Assembly (NCBI GenBank): GCA_003215775.1
Contig: QCJW01000002.1
Span: 62,001-126,000 of the forward strand
DNA: 64,000 nucleotides
Source of the DNA: Prochlorococcus sp. AG-409-G20
Lineage (GTDB): Bacteria > Cyanobacteriota > Cyanobacteriia > PCC-6307 > Cyanobiaceae
Direction of reading: 5' to 3'
A program made the position numbers and the translations under genes. Positions 1 to 11,720 of the stretch are shown piece by piece. The stretch's first letter is position 1, and each line of letters starts with the position of its first letter. Under the pieces are notes generated by a model. That model was not told the origin of the DNA. It searched no databases and saw nothing but the letters and a program-made list of their open reading frames with translations.

Positions 1-300
1 AATTCTCAATACATCTTTTGCAAATCGAGCAACCTCATTTGGATGGAATAACAACGGATCTTTTTGATCACTTCTATATTCAGGATTTAACTTACGGGGA
101 TTAAATGGTGGATTTAAATTTCTTGTATCAGTATTTGTATAGCGATAAACAGAAGCACGTGATCGGTTTAAAGATCTCTGCACATCATCAATAGATACAA
201 GCGAGTCAGAGCTAGCCATGACAGCCTGTATATCTTTACTTATTTCCATTCCTAAGGAAGACTCAAAGGATTCAGGATTAACCGATCCATTCAACATCAT
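1..300 (-). CDS. Hypothetical protein with HTH-like segment (3'-truncated by window edge)
   Basis: Reverse strand 300->1 is open for 100 codons: MMLNGSVNPESFESSLGMEISKDIQAVMASSDSLVSIDDVQRSLNRSRASVYRYTNTDTRNLNPPFNPRKLNPEYRSDQKDPLLFHPNEVARFAKDVLRI...; GGTGA ribosome-binding-like site just upstream. Absent from ORF track because no stop lies inside the window. Confidence 0.7.
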   Translation of the reverse strand, partial: MMLNGSVNPESFESSLGMEISKDIQAVMASSDSLVSIDDVQRSLNRSRASVYRYTNTDTRNLNPPFNPRKLNPEYRSDQKDPLLFHPNEVARFAKDVLRI

Positions 301-444
301 ATTTCACCAAGGTCAAATTTACTTTCGAAGAAGTTAGCAGACTGATCTGCTTTCACAGAAATACTTTTCAAAAAGCAAGACAGTTTCACGATCGACCTGA
401 TCGCCTTAGTAGATGTTATCTTCCAAATATCTATTTGGAATGTC

Positions 445-2235
445 ATGCGCGTCTCCCGCCAACTGCTGGTGACGCTTCGAGAAGTACCAGCCGATTGCGA
501 AATCGCATCCCATCAATTACTTGTTAGAGGGAACTTCATCCGAAGAGTCGCTTCAGGTATATATGCCTACATGCCAATGATGTGGAAGGTTTTAAAAAAA
601 ATAACCTGCATCGTTGAAGAAGAAATGGCTGCAGCCGATTGCCTAGAGACACTTCTACCCCAACTCCACCCATCAGAACTATGGGAGAGAACCGGCCGAT
701 GGGAGGGCTATACCCAAGGGGAAGGAATAATGTTCCACTTGAAAGACAGGCAAGGGCGAGATCTCGGACTTGGGCCAACTCATGAAGAGGTTGCCACCAG
801 CTTGGCAAAAGAACTTATTCGTTCATATAAACAGTTGCCTGTATGCATCTATCAAATCCAAACAAAATTCCGGGATGAAATCCGTCCTAGATTTGGCTTA
901 ATGAGAAGCAGAGAATTCATAATGAAAGATGCCTATTCTTTTCATTCAAATGAAAAGAATTTAAAAGAAAAATATGATGTAATGAATAATGCTTATAGAA
1001 GAATCTTTGCCAGATGTGGAATTGAGACAGTTGCAGTTGATGCAGACAGTGGAGCAATAGGGGGTTCTGCTTCTCAAGAGTTCATGGTAACTGCAAATTC
1101 AGGAGAAGATTTAATTCTTATTAGCACTGATGGATTATATGCAGCAAATCAAGAAAAGGCTACTTCTATAGCACCAGAGGCTAAAGATCTAGAATATTTA
1201 GAAGAATCATATATTTCAACACCAAATCAAAATTCAATAAATGAACTTTGCAGCAAACAAGATCTAGATCCATCTCAAATAGTAAAGGTAATTATTTATC
1301 TTGCAATATTTGATGATGAAACAGAACAGCCTATACTTATATCAATTCGTGGCGACCAAGAAGTAAACGATATAAAGCTATCCAACTTTTTAGAGATAAA
1401 TTTAAATAAAAAGATAGTAAGCCTTTCAACTCTTTCACAAGAAAAATTAGTTTCTCAAGGGATAAAAGAAATTCCCTTTGGATCAATAGGACCAGACTTA
1501 AAAGATCTAGTTCTCGAGGGTGCAAAAAGTTGGGAAAATAAGTTTCTAAGAATTGCGGATCATACAGCTGCAGACCTTAAAAAGTTCGTATGTGGATCTA
1601 ATAAGCTAAACTCTCATAGAATTTGTATTAGTTGGGAAAGCTCAGGTGGTTTACCTCAGAAAGCTGACATAAGAAAAGCAAATCCTGGTGACAGATGTGT
1701 TCATGACTCAAAAGTAAGACTTATCGCGAAAAGAGGTATCGAAGTTGGACACATTTTCCAATTAGGGAGGAAATATTCGGAAGCTCTTGAAGCTAATTTT
1801 ACTAATGAAGAAGGTATTAATGAGCCATATTGGATGGGATGCTATGGGATTGGCATATCTCGTTTAGCTCAAGCAGCTGTAGAACAACATCATGATGACT
1901 CAGGAATATGCTGGCCTCTTGCAATTGCACCATTTGAAGTGATAATTGTTCCTGCAAATAACACTAATGAAACTCAAAGGAAATTATCAGAGCAATTATA
2001 TAAAAACCTATTAGAAGTAGGTATTGATGTATTACTAGATGATAGAGATGAGCGAGCCGGGGTTAAATTTAAAGATGCAGACCTTATAGGAATACCATGG
2101 AGGATTGTAATTGGTAGAGATTCAGAGAATGGGAACGTGGAATTAGTTGAAAGAGCGAAGAAAAAAACTTTGTTATTAAGCTTTGAACAGGCTACACAGA
2201 AACTATTGGAAGAAATTTGCCTTAAAAAAGGCTAA
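445..2235 (+). CDS. proS: Prolyl-tRNA synthetase
   Basis: MRVSRQLLVTLREVPADCEIASHQLL...GIYAYMPMMWKVL; class II aaRS motifs (FRDEIRPRFGLMRSREFIMKDAYSFH; GCYGIGISRL). Confidence 0.97.
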   Translation: MRVSRQLLVTLREVPADCEIASHQLLVRGNFIRRVASGIYAYMPMMWKVLKKITCIVEEEMAAADCLETLLPQLHPSELWERTGRWEGYTQGEGIMFHLKDRQGRDLGLGPTHEEVATSLAKELIRSYKQLPVCIYQIQTKFRDEIRPRFGLMRSREFIMKDAYSFHSNEKNLKEKYDVMNNAYRRIFARCGIETVAVDADSGAIGGSASQEFMVTANSGEDLILISTDGLYAANQEKATSIAPEAKDLEYLEESYISTPNQNSINELCSKQDLDPSQIVKVIIYLAIFDDETEQPILISIRGDQEVNDIKLSNFLEINLNKKIVSLSTLSQEKLVSQGIKEIPFGSIGPDLKDLVLEGAKSWENKFLRIADHTAADLKKFVCGSNKLNSHRICISWESSGGLPQKADIRKANPGDRCVHDSKVRLIAKRGIEVGHIFQLGRKYSEALEANFTNEEGINEPYWMGCYGIGISRLAQAAVEQHHDDSGICWPLAIAPFEVIIVPANNTNETQRKLSEQLYKNLLEVGIDVLLDDRDERAGVKFKDADLIGIPWRIVIGRDSENGNVELVERAKKKTLLLSFEQATQKLLEEICLKKG

Positions 2236-2279
2236 ATGACTTACTTGCCTTATAAGATTAAAGGAATTGCTAAAAAAAA

Positions 2280-2714
2280 ATGACTTCTGCCTTTCATCAT
2301 CTGGCCAAGAGGGTGGTAGGGGCAGCCATATCGATATCACTAATACTATGCCTTATGTTCTCAACCTTCGGCCTGCAAGCTGAAGCTTCACGTTCAATGA
2401 TGTCTGGAGAATATCCCAAAGACACTATTTCAGTTGCTCAAAGTCTTCAAAAAACTATTGAGATACCAACCGATGACGAGGCAAGGAAAGCATCAGAAGC
2501 TGAAGCATCTCAATTAATTAGAGACTACATAGGAAGATATAGGAACCGAGCAGAAGTGAATTCCACAATGTCATTCACCACCATGCAAACGGCTCTGAAT
2601 GCAATGGCTGGGCATTACAAAACCTTTCCCAATAGACCCCTAACTCCAGAGTTAAAAGATCGTCTCCGCAAGGAACTAGCCAAGGCAGAAGAACTGGTGA
2701 GCAAAAGCAACTAA
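2280..2714 (+). CDS. psb27: Photosystem II assembly factor Psb27
   Basis: Signal-peptide N-terminus, then YPKDTISVAQSLQKTIEIP...EASQLIRDYIGRYRNRAEVNSTMSFTTMQTALNAMAGHYKTFPNRPLTPELKDRLRKEL, typical Psb27. Confidence 0.92.
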   Translation: MTSAFHHLAKRVVGAAISISLILCLMFSTFGLQAEASRSMMSGEYPKDTISVAQSLQKTIEIPTDDEARKASEAEASQLIRDYIGRYRNRAEVNSTMSFTTMQTALNAMAGHYKTFPNRPLTPELKDRLRKELAKAEELVSKSN

Positions 2715-2740
2715 AACTACGCTTTAATTCATTCCTTTGA

Positions 2741-4120
<1,380 letters not shown>

Positions 4121-4176
4121 ATAAATTCCCAAACAAACTCTCCTTGCAAACATCATTTGGCATCAATTATTAAATA

Positions 4177-5187
4177 ATGATCAAAAACTCTGATTCCAAT
4201 AAATACAAGTTTGATGTTGTTGGAATTGGCAATGCAATTGTAGATATTTTAGCCAAAGAAAGTGATTTATTCTTAGATACACATAATCTCCCAAAAGGAG
4301 GAATGAAGCTTCTTAATGAAAAAGAAGCAAATAACTTATATTCATTAATAAAACCTGAGCTTCAAAGCTCAGGTGGGTCAGCGGCAAACACCCTCGCAGG
4401 AATTGCCAATCTTGGTGGAAAGGCAGGATTCATAGGTAGAGTTAGGAATGACTATCTTGGTGAAGTTTTCACAAAAGATATCTCCTCTGCAGGTGCAATC
4501 TTTAATACGCAAGCAGTTACGTCAGGTCCTCCTACTGCAAGATGCCTAATTCTGATTACACCAGATGCACAAAGAACAATGTGTACATTTTTAGGAGCGT
4601 CTGTACTTCTTGACCCAGACAATTTAAATCTTGAAATGGTTAAGAATACAAAAATTCTTTATTTAGAAGGTTATCTCTGGGACAACCCATTAGCTAAGAA
4701 AGCATTTATCACAGCTGCAAATACATGCAAGGATTCTGGAGGGAAAGTCGCTTTAAGCCTATCTGATTCATTTTGTGTTGATCGACACAGAGAAAGCTTT
4801 ATCGACTTAGTTGATAATCAGGTTGATATTCTTTTCGCAAATGAAACTGAAATAATTTCGCTATTTCAATCATCTGATTTCAACTCAGCGCTCAGTCAAG
4901 CAAGGAATAGTTGTGAAATAGCAGTATTAACTAGAGGTGAAAAAGGTTCGACTATTACAAGTAGAGGAGAGTCTATAGAAATTGAAGCATATAAACTTGG
5001 TACTCTATTAGATACAACTGGTGCAGGAGATCTTTACGCCTCAGGCTTCCTCAATGCATATGCAAATGGAGAAGATCTCAAGAAATGTGGAATTTCAGGT
5101 TCGATTTGCGCCGGTCACATCGTCACGCAAATTGGCCCTAGAACAAATATCAACCTTCTCGACCTATGCAAAAAATATCTAGACTAA
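4177..5187 (+). CDS. PfkB-family carbohydrate/nucleoside kinase
   Basis: GSAANTLAGIANLGGKAGFIGRV and DTTGAGDLYASGFL PfkB signatures. Confidence 0.93.
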   Translation: MIKNSDSNKYKFDVVGIGNAIVDILAKESDLFLDTHNLPKGGMKLLNEKEANNLYSLIKPELQSSGGSAANTLAGIANLGGKAGFIGRVRNDYLGEVFTKDISSAGAIFNTQAVTSGPPTARCLILITPDAQRTMCTFLGASVLLDPDNLNLEMVKNTKILYLEGYLWDNPLAKKAFITAANTCKDSGGKVALSLSDSFCVDRHRESFIDLVDNQVDILFANETEIISLFQSSDFNSALSQARNSCEIAVLTRGEKGSTITSRGESIEIEAYKLGTLLDTTGAGDLYASGFLNAYANGEDLKKCGISGSICAGHIVTQIGPRTNINLLDLCKKYLD

Positions 5188-5525
5188 TCAATTGCTCTTG
5201 AGAAAATCTCCTCAGCCCAGCTCATATAACTGTTGTTAGCAGATACAGGCCAATAGATTATCTCTGGAACACTATAACTATGATATTTACTTATATGGAG
5301 ACTAACTTGATCTATTAAGCTTTTCTTTGTCTTCATCAATAATTGAAACTCAGTAGTTACTTCTATTTCTTCCTTCCACCAATAATGAGATTCTATTTCT
5401 TTAATGCTTACACATACAACCAGCTTATTTTTTAGCAGTATTTGAGTTAGTTTTCTTGCTTTATCAAAGTTCGCTTCTGTAGTAATAACGATCATCATGT
5501 CTTCAACAAATTCAACAGAATGCAT
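5184..5525 (-). CDS. cutA: Divalent-cation tolerance protein CutA
   Basis: MIVITTEANFDKARKLTQILLKNKLVVCVSIKEIESHYWWKEEIEVTTEFQLLMKTKK; CutA1 pattern. Likely starts at the internal Met. Confidence 0.92.
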   Translation of the reverse strand: MHSVEFVEDMMIVITTEANFDKARKLTQILLKNKLVVCVSIKEIESHYWWKEEIEVTTEFQLLMKTKKSLIDQVSLHISKYHSYSVPEIIYWPVSANNSYMSWAEEIFSRAID

Positions 5526-5563
5526 AAACCAACCTCCTTTAGATTTATTAACAAGGATAACTA

Positions 5564-6382
5564 TTAAAGAAAAGAAACCCTTTCCAAAAGAGTCTCGAAT
5601 GAAGAAACAACCTCTAATACTGGAGCCTTAACAGGTCTAGATATCAAATAAAGGTTAAGGTGTAATTCTATACTGATTTCTTGCCAGAGTCTTTGTGTAA
5701 CACCTCCTGACTGACGACAAATCACACTGTCAATAGACCATTTTCGGCATAAGGCCTTTTCCACTTCCCCAGAAGGTTTAGAAGTAAATGGTCGTAATAC
5801 AGCCAGATGGTGCTGTTTCATTGAACTACTCAATGCTTTCCTTAGACTTTCTGGAGTATCTAAAACTCGAGCAAATACATTTGCCCCGCCTGCAACAACT
5901 GAAGCAGTTGATTTCCTCAAATCCTTAGATCCAATAGCTAAGAGAAAGTTTTTTCTAATTAATTCTTCTCTAGGGATATCTTCTACACAATTTATATAAG
6001 TAACCCAAGAAGGATGTTCAAGAGTTCGCTCAAACCTCAGAAGAGCCTGACCCATTTCAGAGCAGGTGGTTGTCAAATACGAGCTAATTAACAAAGCAAA
6101 AGGATGTGTCGCATCTAATACCCAATCAAATCCTCCATGCAAACATTCTGCTTCTTGAAGGATCTTTCTCACTCCTTCAACTCCTTCTATAGGACCAATC
6201 CACAACGCTTCTAAAGGTAAACCTTTATAAGGCAATGAAGCCTCATAAGAAACGACACTCACACTAACCAGAAAGCCTCTTTCAATCAACGCTTTTGCTA
6301 AAACAGGACCTTCACCTGTTCCCGACAAAAGCCAGAGATGCCTCTGGTCAATTTTTCGTATCTGCATCAAGATGGCACTCAA
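5564..6382 (-). CDS. cobK: Precorrin-6A reductase
   Basis: LWLLSGTGEGPVLAKALIERGFLVSVSVVSYEA...VLDATHPFA...; CobK/CbiJ pattern. Confidence 0.88.
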   Translation of the reverse strand: MSAILMQIRKIDQRHLWLLSGTGEGPVLAKALIERGFLVSVSVVSYEASLPYKGLPLEALWIGPIEGVEGVRKILQEAECLHGGFDWVLDATHPFALLISSYLTTTCSEMGQALLRFERTLEHPSWVTYINCVEDIPREELIRKNFLLAIGSKDLRKSTASVVAGGANVFARVLDTPESLRKALSSSMKQHHLAVLRPFTSKPSGEVEKALCRKWSIDSVICRQSGGVTQRLWQEISIELHLNLYLISRPVKAPVLEVVSSFETLLERVSFL

Positions 6383-6396
6383 ACATTAACAATGCA

Positions 6397-6852
6397 ATGA
6401 ATCACTGCTTACTCGAAGCGAAAGTCCAACAAGCCCCAACAATTAGATACACCCAAGACAATAAAACTCCAATTGCAGAAATGATAGTGAGCTTCGAGGG
6501 GCTTCGATTAGATGATCCTCTAAGCGAAATCAAAGTAATTGGTTGGGGAAATCTTGCGCAAGATCTTCAAAGCAATATTCAAGTTGGGCAACGAATTGTT
6601 ATCGAGGGCCGATTAAGAATGAATACAGTCCCCAGGCAAGATGGGACCAAGGAAAAGCAAGCCGAATTCACTCTCTCGAGAATTCACCCAATTTCTCAAA
6701 ATTCATCAAAAAGCTCTGTATCAAATAATTCACCAATCAAGAACCCTGTTGAGCAACAATCACAGACTCCTCAAAATTCACCATCAAGTGATAATGATGT
6801 CAGCTGGAACAGCGCACCTCTAATTCCAGATACAGATGACATACCCTTCTAA
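6397..6852 (+). CDS. ssb: Single-stranded DNA-binding protein
   Basis: MNHCLLEAKVQQAPTIRYTQDNKTPIAEMIVSFEGLRLDDPLSEIKVIGWGNLAQDLQSNIQVGQRIVIEGRLRMNTVPRQDGTKEKQAEFTLSRI OB fold; acidic tail DTDDIPF. Start 6397 preferred over 6295, which overlaps cobK. Confidence 0.88.
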   Translation: MNHCLLEAKVQQAPTIRYTQDNKTPIAEMIVSFEGLRLDDPLSEIKVIGWGNLAQDLQSNIQVGQRIVIEGRLRMNTVPRQDGTKEKQAEFTLSRIHPISQNSSKSSVSNNSPIKNPVEQQSQTPQNSPSSDNDVSWNSAPLIPDTDDIPF

Positions 6853-6858
6853 TAAAGC

Positions 6859-7056
6859 TCAAGAGATTTTCCCTTCTTCAATTTTTTCAGATGCTCTTAT
6901 GAGCAGTTGTCCAATTTCTCTCTCCAAAGCAGCCAAATCGAGCCGAAGCTCTGGCCATCTCCCCAGATCAATCTGCTCTAGCAACCAAGCCCTATCTTTG
7001 TCTAGCTCGTTTATGAGATGTGCTAGATCAGATGTTTGTTTTTTGTGAGAGACCAT
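6859..7056 (-). CDS. Small conserved hypothetical protein
   Basis: 65 aa MVSHKKQTSDLAHLINELDKDRAWLLEQIDLGRWPELRLDLAALEREIGQLLIRASEKIEEGKIS, coherent helical protein filling the gap between ssb and the next gene. Confidence 0.65.
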   Translation of the reverse strand: MVSHKKQTSDLAHLINELDKDRAWLLEQIDLGRWPELRLDLAALEREIGQLLIRASEKIEEGKIS

Positions 7057-7100
7057 CGCTTGGTTAACTCAGAGAGCATCATGGAACAAATAACAGCAAA

Positions 7101-7658
7101 ATGCACTTTATGAAAGATCTATTTTCACCTGGAAACCTAATCACTATTACCGGAGCGGTATTAACCGTTATTGGCACAATTGCCTATCTAACAGGAGCAG
7201 CAAATCTAAGCGTTCCAACTCTCTTTTATGGATTTCCTATCTTCCTAGGTGGATTAGCCCTGAAGACATCAGAATTACCACCTGCCAAAAGAATCAATCC
7301 TTCATCCGAATTTGAAGAGTTAAGAAAAGATGCACCACCAGAGCTAAGCAAATTAATTGGAGATGTAACAAGGTGGAGATATGGCCAAAAAGCTCATCTT
7401 GAATCGTCACTAGAAGTTCTAAAGCTTTGGGATGAAGACAACCCACCACAACTTTTAGAAATTGAAGAAATGAAAACAGAAAGGGGGTATGAATTAAGAA
7501 TGAGATTTCAACTGGCCGGAGTACCAATAAATCTCTGGGAAGATAAAAAAGAAAGATTAGGTAGGTTTTTTGCTGAAGGCTTACAAGCTGAACTAATTTC
7601 TCATAATGAAGATGAATTAGACCTCATCCTTAGTCCTAAACAAGTCACAGAAGGATAA
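7101..7658 (+). CDS. DUF2854-type conserved cyanobacterial membrane protein
   Basis: LFSPGNLITITGAVLTVIGTIAYLTGAANLSVPTLFYGFPIFLGGLALKTSELPPA N-terminal TM pair and soluble C-terminus. Confidence 0.8.
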   Translation: MHFMKDLFSPGNLITITGAVLTVIGTIAYLTGAANLSVPTLFYGFPIFLGGLALKTSELPPAKRINPSSEFEELRKDAPPELSKLIGDVTRWRYGQKAHLESSLEVLKLWDEDNPPQLLEIEEMKTERGYELRMRFQLAGVPINLWEDKKERLGRFFAEGLQAELISHNEDELDLILSPKQVTEG

Positions 7659-7667
7659 ATACTAAAA

Positions 7668-8603
7668 ATGGATGATACTTTAGAATCCAATAAAGAAGAA
7701 GTAAAAGCCTCTAAACATGAAGGCAAAGAGAAGTTGAATAGAGATTCATCATTAAGGGTTTCTGTATTGGCAGAGGCATTGCCCTACATCCAAAGATTTG
7801 CAGGAAGAAGAATAGTTATCAAATATGGTGGTGCTGCAATGGTGAACAGAGAGCTCCAAGAAGCTGTTTTTAAAGATATTGCCCTTTTATCAAGTGTTGG
7901 AGTTCAGCCAATTGTAATTCATGGTGGAGGGCCTGAAATTAACTTGTGGTTAAAAAAACTTGATATTTCTGCACAATTTCGTGATGGGTTAAGAGTTACT
8001 GATTCACAAACAATGGAAGTTGTTGAGATGGTTTTAGATGGCCGAGTGAATAAGCAAATTGTGAATGGTTTAAATAAATTAGGAGCACTAGCAGTAGGTC
8101 TCAGCGGAACAGATGGAGCCTTATTAAATGCAAGACCATTAGAAGGAGGAAGCCATGGACTAGTTGGCGAAGTTTCCAAAGTCAATACTGATCTGCTTCA
8201 TTCACTTTTAGCCAAAGGCTATGTTCCTGTTATTTCGAGCGTAGCCGCTACAACAGAAGGGTTAACTCACAATATCAATGCAGATACAGTTGCAGGTGAA
8301 ATAGCAGCAGCATTACAGGCTGAAAAGCTTATTCTATTAACTGACACTCCTGGAATACTAAAAGACAAAAATAATGCTTCCTCATTAATCAAAAAAATAC
8401 ATTTAACAAAGGCTAGAGAACTAATTCGAGAAGGTATTGTAGAAGGAGGCATGATGCCTAAAACCAAATGCTGCATAAGAGCCTTAGCTCAAGGGGTCTC
8501 AGCAACTCACATCATTGATGGACGAATACCTCATGCATTGCTCTTGGAAATTTTTACAGATGAAGGAATTGGAACAATGGTTGTAGGACGAGGAGAAATG
8601 TGA
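7668..8603 (+). CDS. argB: Acetylglutamate kinase
   Basis: [51 protein letters not shown]...; ArgB motifs. Confidence 0.97.
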   Translation: MDDTLESNKEEVKASKHEGKEKLNRDSSLRVSVLAEALPYIQRFAGRRIVIKYGGAAMVNRELQEAVFKDIALLSSVGVQPIVIHGGGPEINLWLKKLDISAQFRDGLRVTDSQTMEVVEMVLDGRVNKQIVNGLNKLGALAVGLSGTDGALLNARPLEGGSHGLVGEVSKVNTDLLHSLLAKGYVPVISSVAATTEGLTHNINADTVAGEIAAALQAEKLILLTDTPGILKDKNNASSLIKKIHLTKARELIREGIVEGGMMPKTKCCIRALAQGVSATHIIDGRIPHALLLEIFTDEGIGTMVVGRGEM

Positions 8604-8606
8604 AAA

Positions 8607-9086
8607 ATGGTTGATGGGTTAGCAACTGCAGAGGCTGCCCTAAACAGAGGAGATTACAGACTCTGCATACAATTACTAAATAAGATTATTGGCCTATATC
8701 CAATTAATGGCAAGGAAGGTTCATTAATTCGAATGCTTATGGTTACAGCTTTAATGGGTATGGGAGAAGAAGAAAAAGCTATATCTATGTGCAAAGTAAT
8801 AACCCATTCTAAAGACCCTGATTCTAGAGAAAGAGCAAGACAATTATTAACAGTCCTACAAGCACCATCTTTAGCGAGACCTGATAACTGGTCAGTAGAA
8901 ATACCAAGAATTGAAATATCATCAAGCTATACAAATAATTTTAAGAAAAGTAATAAAACCTCAAAAAAAGAGAAATCAGAAGACTATCCACCGACCGGGC
9001 CAACAAAAGCCTTTAGCGCTGGCTTTTACTTGATGCTGATGATAATACTAATTAGCCTGACATTGCTTCTAAGCGACTATATATAA
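8607..9086 (+). CDS. TPR-like conserved hypothetical protein with C-terminal TM helix
   Basis: AEAALNRGDYRLCIQLLNKIIGLYP... helical repeats; C-terminal FYLMLMIILISLTLLLSDYI; 3 bp after argB. Confidence 0.75.
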   Translation: MVDGLATAEAALNRGDYRLCIQLLNKIIGLYPINGKEGSLIRMLMVTALMGMGEEEKAISMCKVITHSKDPDSRERARQLLTVLQAPSLARPDNWSVEIPRIEISSSYTNNFKKSNKTSKKEKSEDYPPTGPTKAFSAGFYLMLMIILISLTLLLSDYI

Positions 9087-9440
9087 ATTACCAAAAAAGC
9101 TGGGTTTACTAGGAATGGAATAGATAAATTCGATTATCAGAATAATAGCTTAGATGTCTACTTAATAAAATCATACATAGGTGAGATAAGTTTCCAAGGG
9201 AATTAAACCTATACAACAAGAGGAAGATCTATCCAAGCGATACATGTAGATGGTATAAATCAATAATTCATATTGATTTCAGAATAACCTTGTCAAGACT
9301 CTGGAAGTATATCTTATATATAACATCAACGTTGATAGCTTTTATCCTTTTAAGGCGAAAAGCAAAATTTAATATTAATTTTTTATTATCAACTGCCTAG
9401 CTTTTACAATAATCCGAGAATAAACCAAAGAAAGTTTTAT

Positions 9441-11720
9441 TTAAAGATTCAATGGATCTGGGTCTACCGAAAGACTGATTCCTTTAGGAAGAAGTTTCCA
9501 AAGAGTTAAACCTGGAGGAAGAGGCAATGAGCTGCCTTCTGGACCATGAAGCAAAATCTGCCATCTAATTCTTCCCGCCATTCTAGGAATCAAAGCAGGA
9601 GCTGGTCCTATCAAGACCCATCCTGATTCATTACAGAAAGGCTGAATAAACTCAGCCAAAGCCGTAGCAGCATTAGCAGTAATAGCCGAAGATTCCCCAG
9701 AGACCCTTAATACACAAGCTCTGCAAAAAGGGATCAATCCAGATTCTTTTCTTAATTTAGCTTCACTTCTAAGAAAATCTTCATAGCGCCCATCTACCAA
9801 GTGTTTAATAACATAATGATGAGGGCAATAAGTCTGAACAAGAACTTTTCCTGGGAGTTCTCCCCTGCCAGCTCGCCCAGCCAACTGCAGAAATAATTGA
9901 AGACTTTGCTCAGCAGCTTGCAAATCTGGGCGATGCAATAAACCATCTGCTGCAAGAACAGCAGCAAGAGTTACCTGTGGCAAATCCATACCTTTTGCAA
10001 GCATCTGGGTACCTATAAGTACATCTGCCTCTCCAGAAGCAAATTTCTCAAGCAGCTTTCTATGACCATCTCTTCCTCGTGTGGTATCTCTGTCAAAACG
10101 TAAAAATCTTAATCCTTCTAACTCTTTTACTAGAAGTTCAAAAACACGCTGAGTTCCTGCCCCAAAAGGTTTAAAAGAAGTTGAACCACATTGCTGACAG
10201 CTTGACTGAATGTTTTGACGATGATCGCACCAATGACACCTTAGAAAATAACATTTTTCTCTTGATCTATGAACAGTTAAAGCGACATCACAATTTGGAC
10301 ATTGAACAACATCTCCGCAACTACGACAACTCAAAAAACTGCTGTACCCTCGTCGAGGAACTAACAAAACGGCTTGCTCCCCTTTTTCTGGCAATACCCT
10401 TAAAGACTCCATTAACGGACGGCTAATCAGACGGCGATGACCTTCAGCAAGTTCGAGACGCATATCTACGACATCGACCCTGGGCAAAGGTTGATTAGAG
10501 ATGCGACTATTTAAACGAACAAGCTGAATAGAGCCCTTAGGCGTCAAGGAAGTCCATGAAGAAAGTGATGGAGTTGCACTGCCTAAAACCACTCTTGAAC
10601 CAAACTTATCTGCTCGATCCATTGCCAGCTCACGAGCGTGATAACAAGGCATTGGTGAATCTTGCTTGTATGAGCTGTCATGCTCTTCATCAAGAACTAT
10701 CAAGCCAAGAGGCGTAAGCGGAATAAATATTGCTGAACGAGTACCAACAACAACAATTGGGCTCGAAGCATCTAGAGCAACCTTCCAAGTCTTTACACGT
10801 TCACGATTTGAACAGCCACTGTGATATTCATAGACACAAGGTCCTAGTCGTTTCAGAAAGCGGTCAAGAATCTGAGGAATCAGTCCAATTTCAGGAACAA
10901 GTATCAAACAATGCCTTCCAGCACGGAGTTCTTTCTGAGCTAACTGAAGATAAATCTCTGTCTTACCGGATCCAGTAACTCCCCAAAGCAAAAGCGATCC
11001 GCCAGATGGCAAAGCTTCAAAAGCTTCGATTGCTACTTGTTGTTCGCCAGTTAGTCTTCGTGGTTTTTCAAGAACATAACTTTTGTCAATAGGGTCAACC
11101 AAGTGCTCATCCCCTTCAAAAACTCGTTTTTCACGAACAACTAAACCTTTAAGAAGTAATGATCTAACCAATGCGCTTGAAAAGCCTTTTTCAAGCAAAT
11201 CTTTCTGCCAACACCCCCCTCCCAAATCAACTAAATTCGTTACTAAATCCAATTGTCTACGAGAGAGGTTGTCTTCAGAGCAACTACCTTCTTTTAAAGA
11301 AACCCACCACAACTTCTTTGGAAGAAAACTCTTACTTTTTTGCTGACCAAGCCATCCAGGAGGCAATGCTGCTTTAAGCATTCGAAAAGAGGTCGTATAA
11401 CAATCTTTACTTAATGAGTCAATCCAAGCTCCCCAAAGAGGATCAACAGCAGCTGATTGAACCAGCTCTTCAATAGGCAATAAAGAAATTTGATTTTGAT
11501 GTACCTGAGACTTTTCTTGATTAACTTCTGAAGCAAACCGCTTAGCAACAACAATCCCCTGCATTGGCTTTCCTCGAAGCCTGACCAAAACCAAATCACC
11601 AATCTGAACTCCTAATTCACGAAAGTCTCCATATGTAAAGCACCGTCCTTCTCTTCCTACTTCTAACCACACTTCTACTTCTTGTTGAGGTATTGATTCA
11701 ATAAGACTTGCCGAGTTCAC
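9441..11720 (-). CDS. priA: Primosomal protein N' (replication restart helicase)
   Basis: LLLWGVTGSGKTEIYLQLAQ, DEEHDSSYKQDS, zinc cysteines CRSCGDVVQCPNCDVALTVH...CHWCDHRQNIQSSCQQCGS; GTG start. Confidence 0.96.
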   Translation of the reverse strand: MNSASLIESIPQQEVEVWLEVGREGRCFTYGDFRELGVQIGDLVLVRLRGKPMQGIVVAKRFASEVNQEKSQVHQNQISLLPIEELVQSAAVDPLWGAWIDSLSKDCYTTSFRMLKAALPPGWLGQQKSKSFLPKKLWWVSLKEGSCSEDNLSRRQLDLVTNLVDLGGGCWQKDLLEKGFSSALVRSLLLKGLVVREKRVFEGDEHLVDPIDKSYVLEKPRRLTGEQQVAIEAFEALPSGGSLLLWGVTGSGKTEIYLQLAQKELRAGRHCLILVPEIGLIPQILDRFLKRLGPCVYEYHSGCSNRERVKTWKVALDASSPIVVVGTRSAIFIPLTPLGLIVLDEEHDSSYKQDSPMPCYHARELAMDRADKFGSRVVLGSATPSLSSWTSLTPKGSIQLVRLNSRISNQPLPRVDVVDMRLELAEGHRRLISRPLMESLRVLPEKGEQAVLLVPRRGYSSFLSCRSCGDVVQCPNCDVALTVHRSREKCYFLRCHWCDHRQNIQSSCQQCGSTSFKPFGAGTQRVFELLVKELEGLRFLRFDRDTTRGRDGHRKLLEKFASGEADVLIGTQMLAKGMDLPQVTLAAVLAADGLLHRPDLQAAEQSLQLFLQLAGRAGRGELPGKVLVQTYCPHHYVIKHLVDGRYEDFLRSEAKLRKESGLIPFCRACVLRVSGESSAITANAATALAEFIQPFCNESGWVLIGPAPALIPRMAGRIRWQILLHGPEGSSLPLPPGLTLWKLLPKGISLSVDPDPLNL

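Noticed and set aside
6543-7048. Alternative-frame ORFs in ssb and the plus ORF 6836-7048
   Set aside because: Overlap the ssb coding frame or run antisense to the better small ORF at 6859-7056; no recognisable motifs.
9087-9440. 354-bp gap between the TPR-like gene and priA
   Set aside because: AT-rich with no convincing ORF, tRNA or strong hairpin; no callable feature.
10181-11377. Several plus-strand ORFs within priA (10181, 10730, 11083, 11171)
   Set aside because: Fully nested antisense to a well-supported gene; compositions not protein-like.
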